From Tretioscincus oriximinensis (lineage: Eukaryota; Chordata; Lepidosauria; Squamata; Gymnophthalmidae): a stretch of DNA of 64,000 nucleotides. Shown piece after piece: positions 29,397-40,190 of the stretch. The notes under the pieces were generated by a model. The model was not told the origin of the DNA and made no database searches. It was given only the letters and a program-made list of their open reading frames with translations. Numbering within the stretch: the first letter of the stretch is position 1; the number at the start of each line of letters is the position of its first letter. A program made the position numbers and the translations under genes. The stretch covers positions 1 through 64,000 of the forward strand of contig JAJVDF010001186.1 of NCBI GenBank assembly GCA_022410635.1. Reading direction: 5' to 3'.

Positions 29397-29924
29397 GGGG
29401 ACAACTGTGGGGCTCTTGAAGGAGAGATCTTCTGCTGGCGGGGGCAGGATTCGGGCGGGGTGAACCTGCAGTTAAATTCTTTGGTTATGCAATCCTAAGC
29501 AGGGCCAAGGCTGTTAAGAGGCAACTATGAACTGGGAGACCTTCTTTGACTCAGAGACTTCCGATCAAGGTGTGGGAGAGGTGAGCATGGGTGCCCTGAG
29601 CGAACACTCGATGTAAATATGAGTAAGCCATGTTCTAGACGCCAGGCCCTGACTGTCTGCCCTATGTAGCCCATTCTCCCATGTGGCTGACACGGCGAAG
29701 GCTACTCTGCTTCGGTCTCACCACGCCTGGAATTGCGCGTTCAACTGTGAACCATTCAAAAAGGCCAAGTGAGAAGCTCAAAGGAGCATAACAAGAGCAG
29801 GGAATGGTCTGGAAACCATGTCGTAAGAGGAAGGGATACAGGATCTAGGAAGGTTCAGTTCATTGTTGGGAGTATTTCGTTCTGGCAAATTCCTGGACCA
29901 GGAGGACCAGGACCTGTGCAAAAT
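29397..29924. other. Unassigned sequence
   Basis: Nothing recognised. Confidence 0.3.
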
Positions 29925-30060
29925 TCGATGATATGAATCCGGCCCCACCCTGGAAGTGATGCCACTCTGGGCGCCATTCCCGTAACCACGGTCTCGGAAT
30001 GACATCACAATGATGTCACTTCCACCCTGGCACGCTTCCCTGCGCATCGCTGTATGAGAA
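29925..30060. repeat. R5 repeat copy
   Basis: GGAAGTGATGCCACTCTGGG, CGCCATT, then ATGACATCACAATGATGTCA and CTTCC. The same arrangement appears at 41838-41960 and in part at 4325-4415. Confidence 0.6.
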
Positions 30061-30137
30061 TCCGTATTTTGTACGAGAGGGGAAATCGGAGAAATGTGCG
30101 AGATTCTTCTGCGGCTTCCAACACAGGATATCTGATA

Positions 30138-30202
30138 GCTACCTGAGACCTTCGGGTATGGGGTGAGGTGTAAGTATAAATAAATAAATAAATAAATACA
30201 GN
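30138..30202 (+). mobile_element. L2/SINE-B type 3' tail
   Basis: GAGACCTTCGGGTATGGGG, a GGTGTAAGTA word, then (ATAA)n. Only the last about 60 bp of the element are present. Confidence 0.65.
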
Positions 30203-30204
30203 TC

Positions 30205-30800
30205 TACCACAGAGCAGAAGGAGCAGCCCTCTCCTCATTGGCACATGGAAGGACTAGAAATGACAGGATAAAACCGCAAGGGAAGAGTTACGGATTAGAC
30301 ATCAGAAAAAAACTTTCTAACAATGAGGACGATCAACCAGTGGATCATTTAGCAAGGAGGGTCTCACGTTACCATAGAGACTGACAAAAGGTAGGTGGCG
30401 TGAGCTTTTGTAGACAAATCTATTTCTCCAGATACTTGCAGGGGATACTAGGCTGCCACAGGAGAGTTTTCCTTTGTTGGAAATACTTCTTCACTCAGAG
30501 CCTGGCCAACCTTTGATCTGGGGTTAGCACTTAGCAGGAGACTGGACTCCGTGACATGAGGGAAGGTAAGAACATCAGAGGAGCCCTGCTGAATGGGGCC
30601 AGAGCCCATCTAGTTCAGCCTTCTGTCTCACCCAGTGACCCACCAATTGCACCTGGGCAGCCTGGAACAGAAGAAGGTGAACCAGAGGAATAGGTTGCCC
30701 CAGGAGGCGATATTGTTCTCCTTTTGTGGAAATCGTCAAATGGAGACTGGACAGCTTTCTATCTCGGATGGTTTAGTGAATCCTGCACTGAGCATCTTGT
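30205..30800 (+). mobile_element. CR1 remnants with nested REP-K and a minus-strand CR1 tail
   Basis: Older plus-strand CR1 3' sequence (ACTAGAAATGACAGGATAAA, ACTTTCTAACAATGAGGACG) is interrupted at about 30385-30440 by REP-K (GTAGGTGGCGTGAGCTTTTG, TAGACAAATCTATTTCTCC). It is followed by a minus-strand CR1 tail at 30565-30675 and another plus-strand piece at 30676-30800. A graveyard of partial CR1 copies. Confidence 0.65.
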
Positions 30801-30957
30801 TACCTCATCATATTGTTTAGTGTTAGAATTAAATTAAAATGTATACAAAGCAATGAAATTTGCCACACAAAACAGGCCTGGTGCAGAGAAGTTTTGCCAG
30901 AGGCGCAAGGAGGCCTTTGCTCTCCGAACCAGGAGTTAGCAGGAGTAAGGGAGGTAG

Positions 30958-31131
30958 GCTGGGGTCACCAGATAAAATACAGGTATAAGACNTTGCAACT
31001 TTAATGGATACGGAAGAGAGTAATTTGCACCAGGTGCAGCATACAATGTCTGCAGCACCTGTGAAGGAAATTTCACCTTTTCACACCCATTAAAGTTGCA
31101 ATGTCCCATCCCAGTTTTTATGTGGCAACCT
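30958..31131. mobile_element. MITE-B copy 4, most complete interior
   Basis: Left: GGGGTCACCAGATAAAATAC. Right: CCCAGTTTTTATGTGGCAACC, followed by TTA. Inner arms: TTGCAACTTTAATGGATACG with CACCCATTAAAGTTGCAATG. Centre: TTGCACCAGGTGCAGCATAC with TGTCTGCAGCACCTGTGAAG. This copy best shows the three-tier palindrome. Confidence 0.75.
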
Positions 31132-31340
31132 TAAGACAGACACGGGATGAAGACAGACGTAACGTCGCCTTGGATAGGGTTGTGGTCACGTTTTCTAACA
31201 GCTGGGNTTTTTGGTCATTGTTACCTCTCCTATAAACGTGTACGTGCATCGATTCAACTATTTCTGCAGTCTTGTGAGTATTCCCTCGTGGAAGAAAAAC
31301 AGGTCAGGCAATTTAAAAATAAAAGTATAGCTGGAATCTG
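31132..31340. other. Unassigned sequence
   Basis: Nothing recognised. Confidence 0.3.
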
Positions 31341-31706
31341 GGTGTCACAGGACTATAACATAAGCAGAATGGGGTCACAGCCCATCTAGTCNAACCTTCT
31401 GTCTCACCCAGTGGCCCACCAGTTGACCCTGGGCATCTCAAGCAGAAGAAGGCATAAGGACANAAGAGGAGCCCTGCTGAATCGGGNCGGAGCCCATCTA
31501 GTCCTGCATTCTGTCTCACGCAGGGGCTCACTAATTGCACTTGGGAAGTCTGGAACAGAAAAAGGCAAAATCTTCAACTGTAGGCAAAAACCCTCACCTG
31601 TTCTCCACTCCTTGCAAATGGCATTTCAGGAATCCTGTCTGTTACCCCATCCTGGAGGCAGCACCAGGAGATCCATCCCAGCACCCCAAGATCCTTTTCC
31701 TGCTCT
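31341..31706 (-). mobile_element. Older CR1 tails, two pieces
   Basis: 31341-31465 and 31466-31706 are both minus-strand CR1 3' UTRs (AGAGGAGCCCTGCTGAATCG, CATTCTGTCTCACGCAGGGG, GCAAATGGCATTTCAGG). The stretch 31677-31712 jumps to an internal ORF2 word (CACCCCAAGATCCTTTTCC). Confidence 0.7.
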
Positions 31707-31711
31707 GCCTC

Positions 31712-32312
31712 AGAAACATAAGAACATAAGAAGAGCCATCCTGGATCAGGCCACAGCCCATCAAATCCAGCATTCTGTCTCACGCAGAGGCCCACCAGAT
31801 GCCCCTNGGCAGTCCGAACAGAGGAAAGCAAAATATGCTCCTGTTCGTGACTCCCTGCAAATGGCATTTCAGGAGTCCTGCCTGTGACTCCATCCTGGAG
31901 GCTACATCCAGACAACTATCTTAGTATCCATTTATACCTTTAGTGTCCATAAACCTGTCTAGTCCTGTCTTGAAACTATCCAAGCTGTTAGCTACCACTA
32001 CCTCTTCAGGAAGTAAATTCCACAGGCCGATGACCCTCTGGGTGAAAAAATACTTTCCTTTGTCTGTTCTCACTTTTCTACCCAACAGTTTCAAGGAGGG
32101 CCCTCTGGTCCTTGTGTTGTGTGATAGAGAAAACATTTTTTCTCTATTCACCCTGTCGATCCCATGCATGATTTTGTACACTTCAATCAGATCACCCCTC
32201 AAACGTCTCCTTTCAAGGCTGAAGAGGCCCAGACGTTGCAGCCTTGCTTCGTAAGGGAGGTGCTCCAGACCCTTGATCATTTTTGTTGCCCTTTTCTGCA
32301 CCTTCTCCACCA
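31712..32312 (-). mobile_element. Young CR1, 5' truncated
   Basis: The tail CATAAGAACATAAGAAGAGC is at the low end; the 3' UTR and then an ORF2 C-terminal segment end at 32312, in the [12 protein letters not shown] region. The frame is open from the truncation to the stop ([20 protein letters not shown] through MDTKGINGY). Nearly identical to the copies at 22, 33, 41, 48 and 62 kb. Confidence 0.92.
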
Positions 32313-32884
32313 TTTGGTATTTTGACCAAACATGGACATCCACTTGCCTCTCCCCACCCTTCAACCACTTATTTTCACACCTCGCCACACCCTTGGACTA
32401 GACTTCAGAAGCATGTGGGATGGCCTTTTGCATAAGAATCTGAACACGAAGCTCTTCCAAATTTTCCCGACCTCATTGGCAACATCAGGCACCCTGGCCT
32501 GCTTGTCAGCAAAATCAGCTCAGGGAGGTTTGCTTGAACTTTTCCAGCCTGAAAAAAATGGGTGGTTTTGACCTCATCAAGCAATATTATCCCTTCCTTT
32601 CTTTCCTTTTTCATGCGGACCGAAATGGCAGGAAAGTGTTCTGGTGCCTTCCCCACGCCCAAAAAACCCAAACGGGGCTCCCCAGCTGTGAAAACAACCA
32701 CAGGCTCTGTAGTTGCCCTGTTACAATCTGCAAAAACGTGGGAGGCGCGTTCTGGAAGTTGGCTCCCTTCACCCATCCTGTAGAAACTTGCTCCCGTACA
32801 GAAGGTTCAAAGGCAGTGCTAGTAAGCGTAGGAGAGCAAAATTCTGATCGCTGAGGATCGCCGGCGGAATGAAGGAGGGGGGAA
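32313..32884. other. Unassigned sequence
   Basis: Low repeat content. ORFs on both strands overlap (for example 32405-32776 minus and 32534-32854 plus), none with a domain I recognise. Confidence 0.35.
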
Positions 32885-33470
32885 GAGGAGGAAGAAGACA
32901 ATTTTTATACCCCGCTTTTCTCAACCATGCATGGGATCNACAGGGTGAATAGAGAAAAAATGTTTTCTCTATCACACAACCCAAGGACCAGAGGGCCCTC
33001 CTTGAAACTGTTGGGTAGAAAAGTGAGAACAGACAAAGGAAAGTATTTTTTCACCCAGAGGGTCATCGGCCTGTGGAATTTACTTCCTGAAGAGGTAGTG
33101 GTAGCTAACAGCTTGGATAGTTTCAAGACAGGACTAGACAGGTTTATGGACACTAAGGGTATAAATGGATACTAAGATAGTTGTCTGGCTGTCGCCTCCG
33201 GGATGGAGCAACAGGCAGGACTCCTGAAATNCCATTTGCAGGGAGTCACGAACAGGAGCATATTTTGCTTTCCTCTGTTCGGACTGCCCAGGTGCATCTG
33301 GTGGGCCTCTGTGTGANACAGAATGCTGGACTTGATGGGCTGTGGCCTGATCCAGTATGGTTCTTCTTATGTTCTTATGTTCTTAACCAGAAGGGAATCA
33401 TAATCTTCTATTCTTCTCTTCACAGCTGACACCATAGGTGGGGCTGAGAGAGCGCCAAAGAATGTAACAA
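32885..33470 (-). mobile_element. SINE-B variant split by a CR1 insertion
   Basis: Minus-strand SINE pieces at 32885-32925 (a TTTATACCCCGCTTTTCTC tail) and 33393-33470 (GAAGGGAATCATAATCTTCT, TTCTTCTCTTCACAGCTGAC, GGTGGGGCTGAGAGAG) are collinear once the intervening CR1 is removed. Confidence 0.7.
32926..33393 (+). mobile_element. Young CR1 inserted in a SINE-B
   Basis: Plus-strand CR1 truncated at the MHGIDRVNREKMFSLSH segment. ORF2 continues open (KLLGRKVRTDKGKYFFTQRV through DTKGINGY), then 3' UTR and tail (CTTCTTATGTTCTTATGTTC). The flanks CTCAACC and CTTAACC may be remnants of a short target duplication. Confidence 0.9.
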
Positions 33471-34428
33471 CCTAAGAGGAGCCCTGCTGAATGGGGCCGC
33501 AGTCCATCTAGTCCAGCATTTTGCCTCACACTGGGCCCACCAATTGNCCCTGGGCATCTCAAGCAGAAGGCAGCATCTTCACTTGTTCTCAACTCCCTGC
33601 AAATGGTACTTCAAGACCATTTGCTGTTGCTCCATTCCGGCGGCAGAATTAAGAGATCCATCCTAGTAACCACTGATACCCTTTTATGAACTTGTCTAAT
33701 CCTGACTTAAAGCTATCCAGGCTGCTAGTTACCATTACCTCTTCTGGAAGTAAATTCCACAGTAAATTTCACCCAATGGGCCCCTTGTCTGTCCTCACTC
33801 GTCTGCCATCAGCTTCAAGGTCCTAGTGTTGTGTGGTAGAGAAAATAAACTGCTCAAAACAATTAAGGGGACACTTAGTGTTACACTGTTATATTAAAGT
33901 TGTTCTTACGTTGTTCTTAGCACTATAGTTTTTCTCTATTTCCCTTCTCCATCCCGTGCTTGATTTTATACCCTCCAATCAGATCATTTCTGAAACACTG
34001 TCTTTCGAGGCTGAAGAGGCCCAGACGTTGCAACCGGATTTCATAAGGGAGGTGTTCCAGCTCTTTGATTCTTCCTGCTGCCCTTTTCTGCACCTTCTCT
34101 AGTTCCACAGTATCTTTCTTGAGATGGGATGACTAGAACTACATACAATATTCCAATCACCATAGGTTTTTTAAAGATGCAAAACTACCCTTGCTGACCT
34201 TCTGTTAAAATTCCCTTCCTAAATACTCCTAACATTGACATTTTTCACTGCTGCTCCACACAATACTGACCTTCCCACCAACACCCCAATATCCTTTTCC
34301 TGCTCGGTCACAGAAAGCTCTTGGTAAGTGCATCGGTTAGTAGGAATAACTGGGGTTCTTTACCCCAATGTACAGGACTTTGTACTTGCTTACTTAGAAG
34401 TGTATTTGCCACTATGTTGCCCACCCAC
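33471..34428 (-). mobile_element. Older CR1, degenerate
   Basis: Minus-strand tail (AACCTAAGAGGAGCCCTGC) followed by ORF2 pieces. The frame at 33923-34108 reads ELEKVQKRAAGRIKELEHLP. At 34235-34430 the KANSM-to-CKV region is present but frame-broken. A short A-rich deviation (33845-33930) interrupts it. Confidence 0.8.
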
Positions 34429-34429
34429 C

Positions 34430-34557
34430 AAACTTCAAGATAACGGTGAGTAACCCAAGGTCACCGAAACTGGCTTTTGTGGAGGAGGGAAGAATCAAAC
34501 TGGGAGACTTCCAGATAAAGAGTCTGACACTCTGACCCCTACAGCAGACTGGCAGCC
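34430..34557 (-). mobile_element. SINE-B 5' half
   Basis: On the minus strand: head GGTCAGAGTGTCAGACTC, then CTGGAAGTCTCCCAGTTTGA and GAAGCCAGTTTCGGTGACC-like body. It is truncated where it meets the CR1. Confidence 0.65.
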
Positions 34558-35880
34558 TATCCCAGGAACAATTGAAATGGTTCCTGGGCACCACTATGCG
34601 TAGCCGAAGGGTCCCAAATGATTCTGTTTGTCAGCTTGGTGACTCTGCACACCCCATTAGCACACAGCAATTTACAGAGACTTAAGATGTCGCTTGCATT
34701 TCGCCACATCGATGCCTCAAACGTCAACCCCAACACAGGCCAACCACGGCGCTTCGGATGGAAAGGCGCCATGTTTTGCTTCCTGCGATTTGCACCGGCA
34801 GCCGCCAGCAGCATTGCATTGTGGGAACAAGGTGCACAAGGCCGCAATGTGCTTCCACCCCCTTCGTCCCCTTAGGCCTGGCAGGTCCCAATTCTGCAGG
34901 CGTTTGCACCGCCGCTGTGTTGTCGAGACTCACACGGCGTCAATTTGTGCCGCAGAAGAAGAAAACCCTCAATCCTGCTCACCGCCTGAACAGTGGCCTG
35001 TTGATTTAACAAGAGGGGACTGATTTCTAAGTGCGTCGGGAGCGTCAATCGTATCGGGAGCGAGGCCTTCGCTGTGTTCGCTCGATGCCTGCCGCCCAGG
35101 TGACAAGATGGCACTCCATCCCCCTCCTCCCTCCTCTGGTTTCCAACAGGCTCTTGAATCACACAAAAGGTTAGGGGAAGGAGAGCAAGGAGACNCCGAC
35201 GAGCGAGAGAAGCCAGAGCACAACATTCTAAAGCACAAATGAGGTTCCTTTGGGGGCCGCATTCTTGTTACACAATAGGTAATGATTGACCATCCGGACA
35301 CAATGCTGAGATGATTTCTCCCCCCCAAAAAAAATCCAGGCCCAGAACGGGGGAAAGATGGAAACACAGCCTGTTCAGCAAACCCTATTAGCATAGAGCC
35401 GTTGAATCCTGATGTCAAGGGTCTAATTTGGCAGGCACCCCAAAAGGAGGGTAGAAAGAGCCCTTCTCACTTTGTGTTTTTTCCCTTGGGCCAGCAGGAT
35501 GAAACTGCAATAACCAATTAAGTCCTCCTTTCGGTGGGATCTGTGGGCATTTAAATTTTATGCAAACTACACCCTTTTTTTTAAACAAAAATGTATTTTG
35601 TTTTCCCACGGATGTTTTGTTAATAAGGGACAGGGATATGACAGTGCCCGGGGCGAGGTGGNTCTGACTCGGATTTGGAAAGGATAAAAAAGAATTCCCA
35701 AGTCAAACAGGTTGGGATATAAGGAACTTCCTTGGATTACGCAACTTCCAAGTTACGTAAACTGAGATTTACATATATTATTTCAAACTGTCATTAAAGG
35801 TGTGAGTTAACTTATGGAAATCTGTTAGAGTTCAGTACTAATCTTGGTGAGCAGAGACGGCAACAGCCAATTGGGGTTTG
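34558..35880. other. Unassigned, mostly unique sequence
   Basis: The longest stretch in this part of the window without a recognised repeat. Several overlapping ORFs (34557-35418, both strands) compete with each other and show no signature, so I do not call genes. Candidate location for conserved non-coding DNA. Confidence 0.35.
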
Positions 35881-35881
35881 G

Positions 35882-35945
35882 CATGGGATATATCTTGGAA
35901 TAGGGGCCTACCATCCACATGGCAGGCTATGGCAGGCTTCCTTCA
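35882..35945. mobile_element. FB-1 fragment
   Basis: TGGGATATATCTTGGAATAG, GGGCCTACCATCCACATGGC and AGGCTATGGCAGGC match the left half of FB-1. Confidence 0.65.
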
Positions 35946-36039
35946 TGAAATGCCTTTTATGGCTTTTCTACCCCTTCCACCGGTCCAATCAATACTCTGC
36001 CACAAATGCCCACAAAAAGGCCAAACACTATAACCAAGA

Positions 36040-36765
36040 AGATAAGTGTCCCCTGCTCTAGGATTCACTAAACGATCCCAGACAGAGGAATGACCAGCCA
36101 CTGTTTGAAGATCACCACCAAAGGACCATGCACCACCCACTGTGGCAGCCTCTTCCACTGGGTGTCAGAAAGTTTTCCTGGTATCTAATCTGTAGATCCT
36201 CCTTTGCAGTTTCATTCTGTTGCTACTAGTCCTTCCATATGCCAATGAGAACAAAGCTGATACCTCTGCTCTGTGGCAGCCTTTCAGATACAAGTAGGCA
36301 GCTTTCATGTCTCCTCTCAGTCTTCTCCCAGATCCATTAACCATTGTTCCCCGTAGGACATGATTTCCAGACCATCTTAGTAACTCTACTTTGAACCTGT
36401 TCCAGTTTTTCAGCGTCCTTTTGAAAATGGGTTCTCAGAACTGACCACTGGACAAGTGTGAACAAGAACATAAGAACATAAGAAGAGCCATCCTGGATCA
36501 GGCCACAGTCCATCAAGTCCAGCATTCTGTGTCACACAGAGGCCCACCAGATGCACCTGGGCAGTCCGAACAGAGGAAAGCAAAATATGCTCCTGCTCAT
36601 GACTCCCTGCAAATGGTCTTTTTTTTGCAGCTATCCAAGCTGTTAGCTACCACCATCTCTTCTTGTACAAAAGCTGATGTCCTCATTCTTCTGCCCATCA
36701 GTTTCAGGCAATGTCCCCTTGTCCTATTGTTGTGTGATAGAGAATTTTTTTTCTTTTTTTTATAG
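36040..36765 (-). mobile_element. CR1 remnants: classical type, then a young tail, then an older ORF2 piece
   Basis: 36040-36425 is an older minus-strand CR1 3' end (ATTCACTAAACGATCCCAGA, GTTGCTACTAGTCCTTCC). 36464-36635 is a young CR1 tail with CATAAGAACATAAGAAGAGC. 36636-36765 continues in a diverged CR1 ORF2 (AAGCTGTTAGCTACCACC, TCAGTTTCAGGCAATGTCCC), so the young tail and this part are not one clean copy. Confidence 0.75.
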
Positions 36766-38329
36766 AGAGCAAAAGTTTTCAGTGTGGACAGAAGGGTTTC
36801 TACATAATGGACGACAAATGAATGTCTTGTCCGTCTACTCCTCCCATTCCTACCCATCACAATATAACACAATATAACACAGTGTGGTCTGGCCAAGGCA
36901 GAGTAGAAATAAATTTCTAGATCACAGAGTTATCTAGATCAGAGGGTCTAATCCATTGATCGCACAGAGGGACGAGATAAAAAAGTTGGAAGTTCACAAG
37001 CCTAGCATCACATGTAAATCAGCACATACTAGCACACGTCTCGGGCTGGCCGAAATAAGATTTATTTATTTGCATTTCTATACTGCCCAATACCTATAGG
37101 TCTCAGGGCATTTAACAGTAAAAACAGATTGCAGTTCCATGTTCTGGGCACTTCCACCACCCTCTAAAGGCCTTCTAATCAACCCCGCAAACAGGCAATG
37201 AATGACTAAAATTCAATTTGCACAACTTGGAAAGAGATTTTGTCTTCCCTTTGCGTCATATGTGCTGGACAGTCTTAGCCTGCCCAGTACAAATTCTCCC
37301 ACTACTGGAAACCATGTAATTCGGNAGACACCTTCTGCCGACACGTCCACTCAAAGGAGCAAGACATTCCATTCGTGCATTATAGCTCCTGCAAGAGTTA
37401 AATGCCATAGCTATTTTTAAAAAAGAAGAAGCACGGGAAGAGGACACTCTTGAAAACAATTACCCAGCCAATGCGACCGTTAACTTCAGAAGCCAATGTG
37501 CATATGGTGCGGACAATGAAATGGAGCTGGAAAAGGAAGAAAATGGCGGAGGGAATTGAATTCACACGCAGAAAAGGTCTCATAACCTTTGCAACTCCTG
37601 TAAGGGCCGGAGCGAAAAGACCCACCGAAAATGGAACGATCGGAGCCCATAAAGAAACAAAAAAAAAAAATGCATTTGGAAAGACAAAAAAGGCTTCGTG
37701 TAGGAGATGCTAAAAACAGCCCATGCGCTCGCACACAACCTCCTATGTCTGGGGGGAAGGAGAAAGAAGGATCAGTGTAATGTGGTTTTTCAAATGGGCA
37801 GGAAACCAGCTTTTAAAAGCAACCGAGGGCTGAACAGGAAGGGGGATTTACAACCCCCACGTCGAACCTTCATGCGGCATCTGTGACACCTGTGAACAGA
37901 TGTGCTCCACCTGAAGGCCATTATAAGCCCACATCACCACCATGCCTCTCCCTGTGTTACAAGCTTTTAAGAGCTCTTTCGGGGGGAGAAGCTCCGCTTC
38001 AAGGGAGGTGGGAGGGCAGCCCCTCTGCTCCGAACATTACGGAGGGGGGCTCCTCCTTTGGAAACGCGCCATTCCGATTTTCTATCGTCTGATCTGATCA
38101 TCTTCTTCTCATGCTACAGACCGCGATGGCTGTAAACTGACGAGAAGGCAAAGAAACAGATTCCTTCGCGCGAGAGCCCGCTAGCCCGTGCCGTACGGCA
38201 GGGGAAGAAAGCATTTATGAAAGGAATTAATGCACGGCCAACGGCATAACCTCTTTGGCCTGGCCTTTGGCGGAGAAAACTGCCGTCTCTTCCCCGTTTT
38301 TAGATGTGGCTGTTTTTAACGTGTTAATT
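36766..38329. other. Mostly unassigned; L2-type tail and one dispersed repeat
   Basis: A minus-strand L2/SINE tail lies at 37062-37135 (TTTATTTATTTGCATTTC, ATAGGTCTCAGGGC). Sequence 37430-37570 resembles 16780-16900, implying a shared unnamed repeat. The rest (for example 37740-38330) is unrecognised and fairly G+C-rich. Confidence 0.4.
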
Positions 38330-38402
38330 GTGATTTTATTGTTAACCGCCCTGAGACCTTCAGGTATAGAGCGGTATAAAATTATAAATAAAACAAATAA
38401 AT
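38330..38402 (+). mobile_element. L2-type 3' tail
   Basis: TTAACCGCCCTGAGACCTTC, GGTATAGAGCGG, and AAATAAAACAAATAAATAA: the terminal portion of an L2 or L2-tailed SINE on the plus strand. Confidence 0.65.
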
Positions 38403-38551
38403 AACTATTACATGGGCCAATGAAGGCAAGCCAATGCCACTAGTAGAAGCCCAACGAAGCTCACGGCATTCTGTTTCTTCACCAANAGGAAAGCAGACGC
38501 AAAACATCTTGAGACCCTCTGGAAACACTTTAAAAAGGGGCTCAACTGGGT

Positions 38552-38705
38552 TTGTGGCCAGTTTGGTGTGGTGATTAGAGCGTTAGACTCTTATCTGGTA
38601 GCCCCCCCAGTTTGATTCAACACCCCTCCCATAAGGTGACCATGGGCCTGTCACAATCCTTTAGGACTCTCACAGTCCCACATACTTCACAGGGGGTGAA
38701 AAGGA
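38552..38705 (+). mobile_element. SINE-B 5' half
   Basis: Head TTTGGTGTGGTGATTAGAGC and TTAGACTCTTATCTGG, a GTTTGATTC B-box remnant, then CAATCCTTTAGGACTCTCAC and ACTTCACAGGGGGTG. The 3' end is replaced by an ATT/ATC microsatellite. Confidence 0.7.
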
Positions 38706-38716
38706 CTCTCCTCCTC

Positions 38717-38770
38717 CTTATTCTTATCATTATTCTTATCATTATTATTATTATTATCATCATCATCAAC
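38717..38770. repeat. (ATT/ATC)n microsatellite
   Basis: TTATTCTTATCATTATTC followed by ATTATTATT and CATCATCATC; a trinucleotide array at the broken end of a SINE-B. Confidence 0.9.
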
Positions 38771-38867
38771 TGCCCTGGATAAGGTGTCTACTTGCAAAGC
38801 CTTATGGGTAATAACAAAAGGAACAAGCCGAGCAAACAAATAAAGGCTTCCTCTGAGCTATACCTAG

Positions 38868-38940
38868 ACTTGCCATCAGGCCTCAAATAGGGCCTGCCAT
38901 AGCATACGCTGGCATGTGGATGGTCAAACCTGGTAACTTT
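38868..38940. mobile_element. FB-1 fragment
   Basis: AAATAGGGCCTGCCATAGCA and TACGCTGGCATGTGGATGG match the right half of FB-1, adjacent to an R6 copy. Confidence 0.65.
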
Positions 38941-39120
38941 GTGAAGCTTCTGACCATCCAAGTTTTTATATAATAAGTCTCTGCCATTGTGAAAAAATGG
39001 GGCAGAAAAGCAGGCACAAATGCAACTGAGAACGATAAAACCGGAAATGAAAATTCTTCCTGAAGATGATAAACTGGAAGCTGGTCGCTTTGCCGTTGTT
39101 GACAACTGGATCTATATATC
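38941..39120 (-). mobile_element. R6 repeat, minus strand
   Basis: Contains AACTTTGTGAAGCTTCTGAC, GCCATTGTGAAAAAATGG, and GCAGAAAAGCAGGCACAAAT, the reverse of the R6 core seen at 39.9, 42.1, 60.6 and 63.0 kb. Confidence 0.65.
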
Positions 39121-39393
39121 ACTGCGATATTAAAGGTTCAGAATCCTCGTTTCTGTTTCTCTTCCTCTATTTTATATGACAANTTGCTGCTTTTTTCTCA
39201 GCCTGCCTAGGATAACGTGAAAAGTTTGTTTTGCTGTTGGAACTGCACAGAGAAGCATTACCCAACCTTTCCTCGCAAAGATCTCTTCTTCAGCCCACCG
39301 AGTCCACAAGCAAACGAAGATGCTTAATCCATCTTCTGTCCTGAGATTCCCCCCCGATTTATCCAGGAATAGAGATGGATTTAAATGTATGTG

Positions 39394-39648
39394 TTGTAAG
39401 AACATAAGAAGAGCCATACTGGATGGGGCCACAGCCCACCTAGTCCAGCCTTCTGTCTCACCCAGAGGCCCACCAGGTGCACCTGGGCAGCCTGAAGAGA
39501 AGAAAGCAAAATATGCNCCTGTTCATGACTCCCTGCAAGTGGCATTTCATGAGCACTACCTGTTGCTGCATCCCAGAGGCAACATCCAGGCATCCATCCT
39601 AGGACCCATTTATAGCCTTGGTATCCATAAACCTGTTGAAACTGCAAA
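39394..39648 (-). mobile_element. CR1 3' UTR, intermediate age
   Basis: Tail TAAGAACATAAGAAGAGCC, then CATTCTGTCT-like and AGGCCCACCAGGTGCACCTG, ending in the last ORF2 codons (TTTATAGCCTTGGTATCC). Confidence 0.85.
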
Positions 39649-39759
39649 TTCGCCTAAGTAAAACCAGGACTCTCGATTCATTCAAAGTGTCTTTTAAAAA
39701 GATCAGTTTCCTAGCTTTCAATTGATTCGTTAACAGACTAAGCAGAGGCATATCTTACC

Positions 39760-40190
39760 TGTGAGTAGCATGTTAGCCAATTAATTGTTCCCTGGCTATC
39801 TGAAGGCGCCCCTTCTCTCATATAGAGCGGGAGCCAGATGCAAACAATAACAGACTGCCAGCTTGTTTGTCTACTTGCTGGCAGAATTCCTGTTCCCACT
39901 TTCATGGTTCTTTGTTGTATTTCTGCCTGCTTTTCCATGCCGTCCTTTCACCATGACAATGGCTTCTTGTAAAAGCTTGGATGCCCAGCGGCTTCACGAA
40001 GCTGGCAGTAATATGTGAAAAAAGTGAAACCGAGGTGGGGANTGCTGGGTANTCTGAGCAGTTNACNGCCTCTTCAGCCCAGCCTGTGTGAGAAACAGAC
40101 CTGCGGACTACAGCTCCCAGCCTGCACCACCGCTAGCCCATAGGAAACATTTTTGCTGAATATAGGAAGTTGGCTGGGGGACCCATCAAA
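39760..40190 (+). mobile_element. R6 repeat, long copy
   Basis: Shares an ordered set of words with 42030-42465 and 60490-60945: a TATA-like start, AATAACAGACTGCCAGCTTG, GTTGTATTTCTGCCTGCTTT, GGATGCCCAGCGGCTTCACG, a TACAGCTCCCAGCCTGC word, and GGAAGTTGGCTGGGGGACCC. About 430 bp. It could be a solo-LTR-like or DNA element; no ORF supports either. Confidence 0.65.

Noticed and set aside
31943..32254. Recurrent 103-codon plus ORF (MSINLSSPVLKLSKLLATTT) also at 22.4, 41.2 and 62.0 kb
   Set aside because: Conserved only because it is the antisense of the young CR1 ORF2 C-terminus; no independent evidence of expression.
34557..35418. Several overlapping ORFs on both strands
   Set aside because: Mutually overlapping, no domain signatures, no conserved start or splice context.
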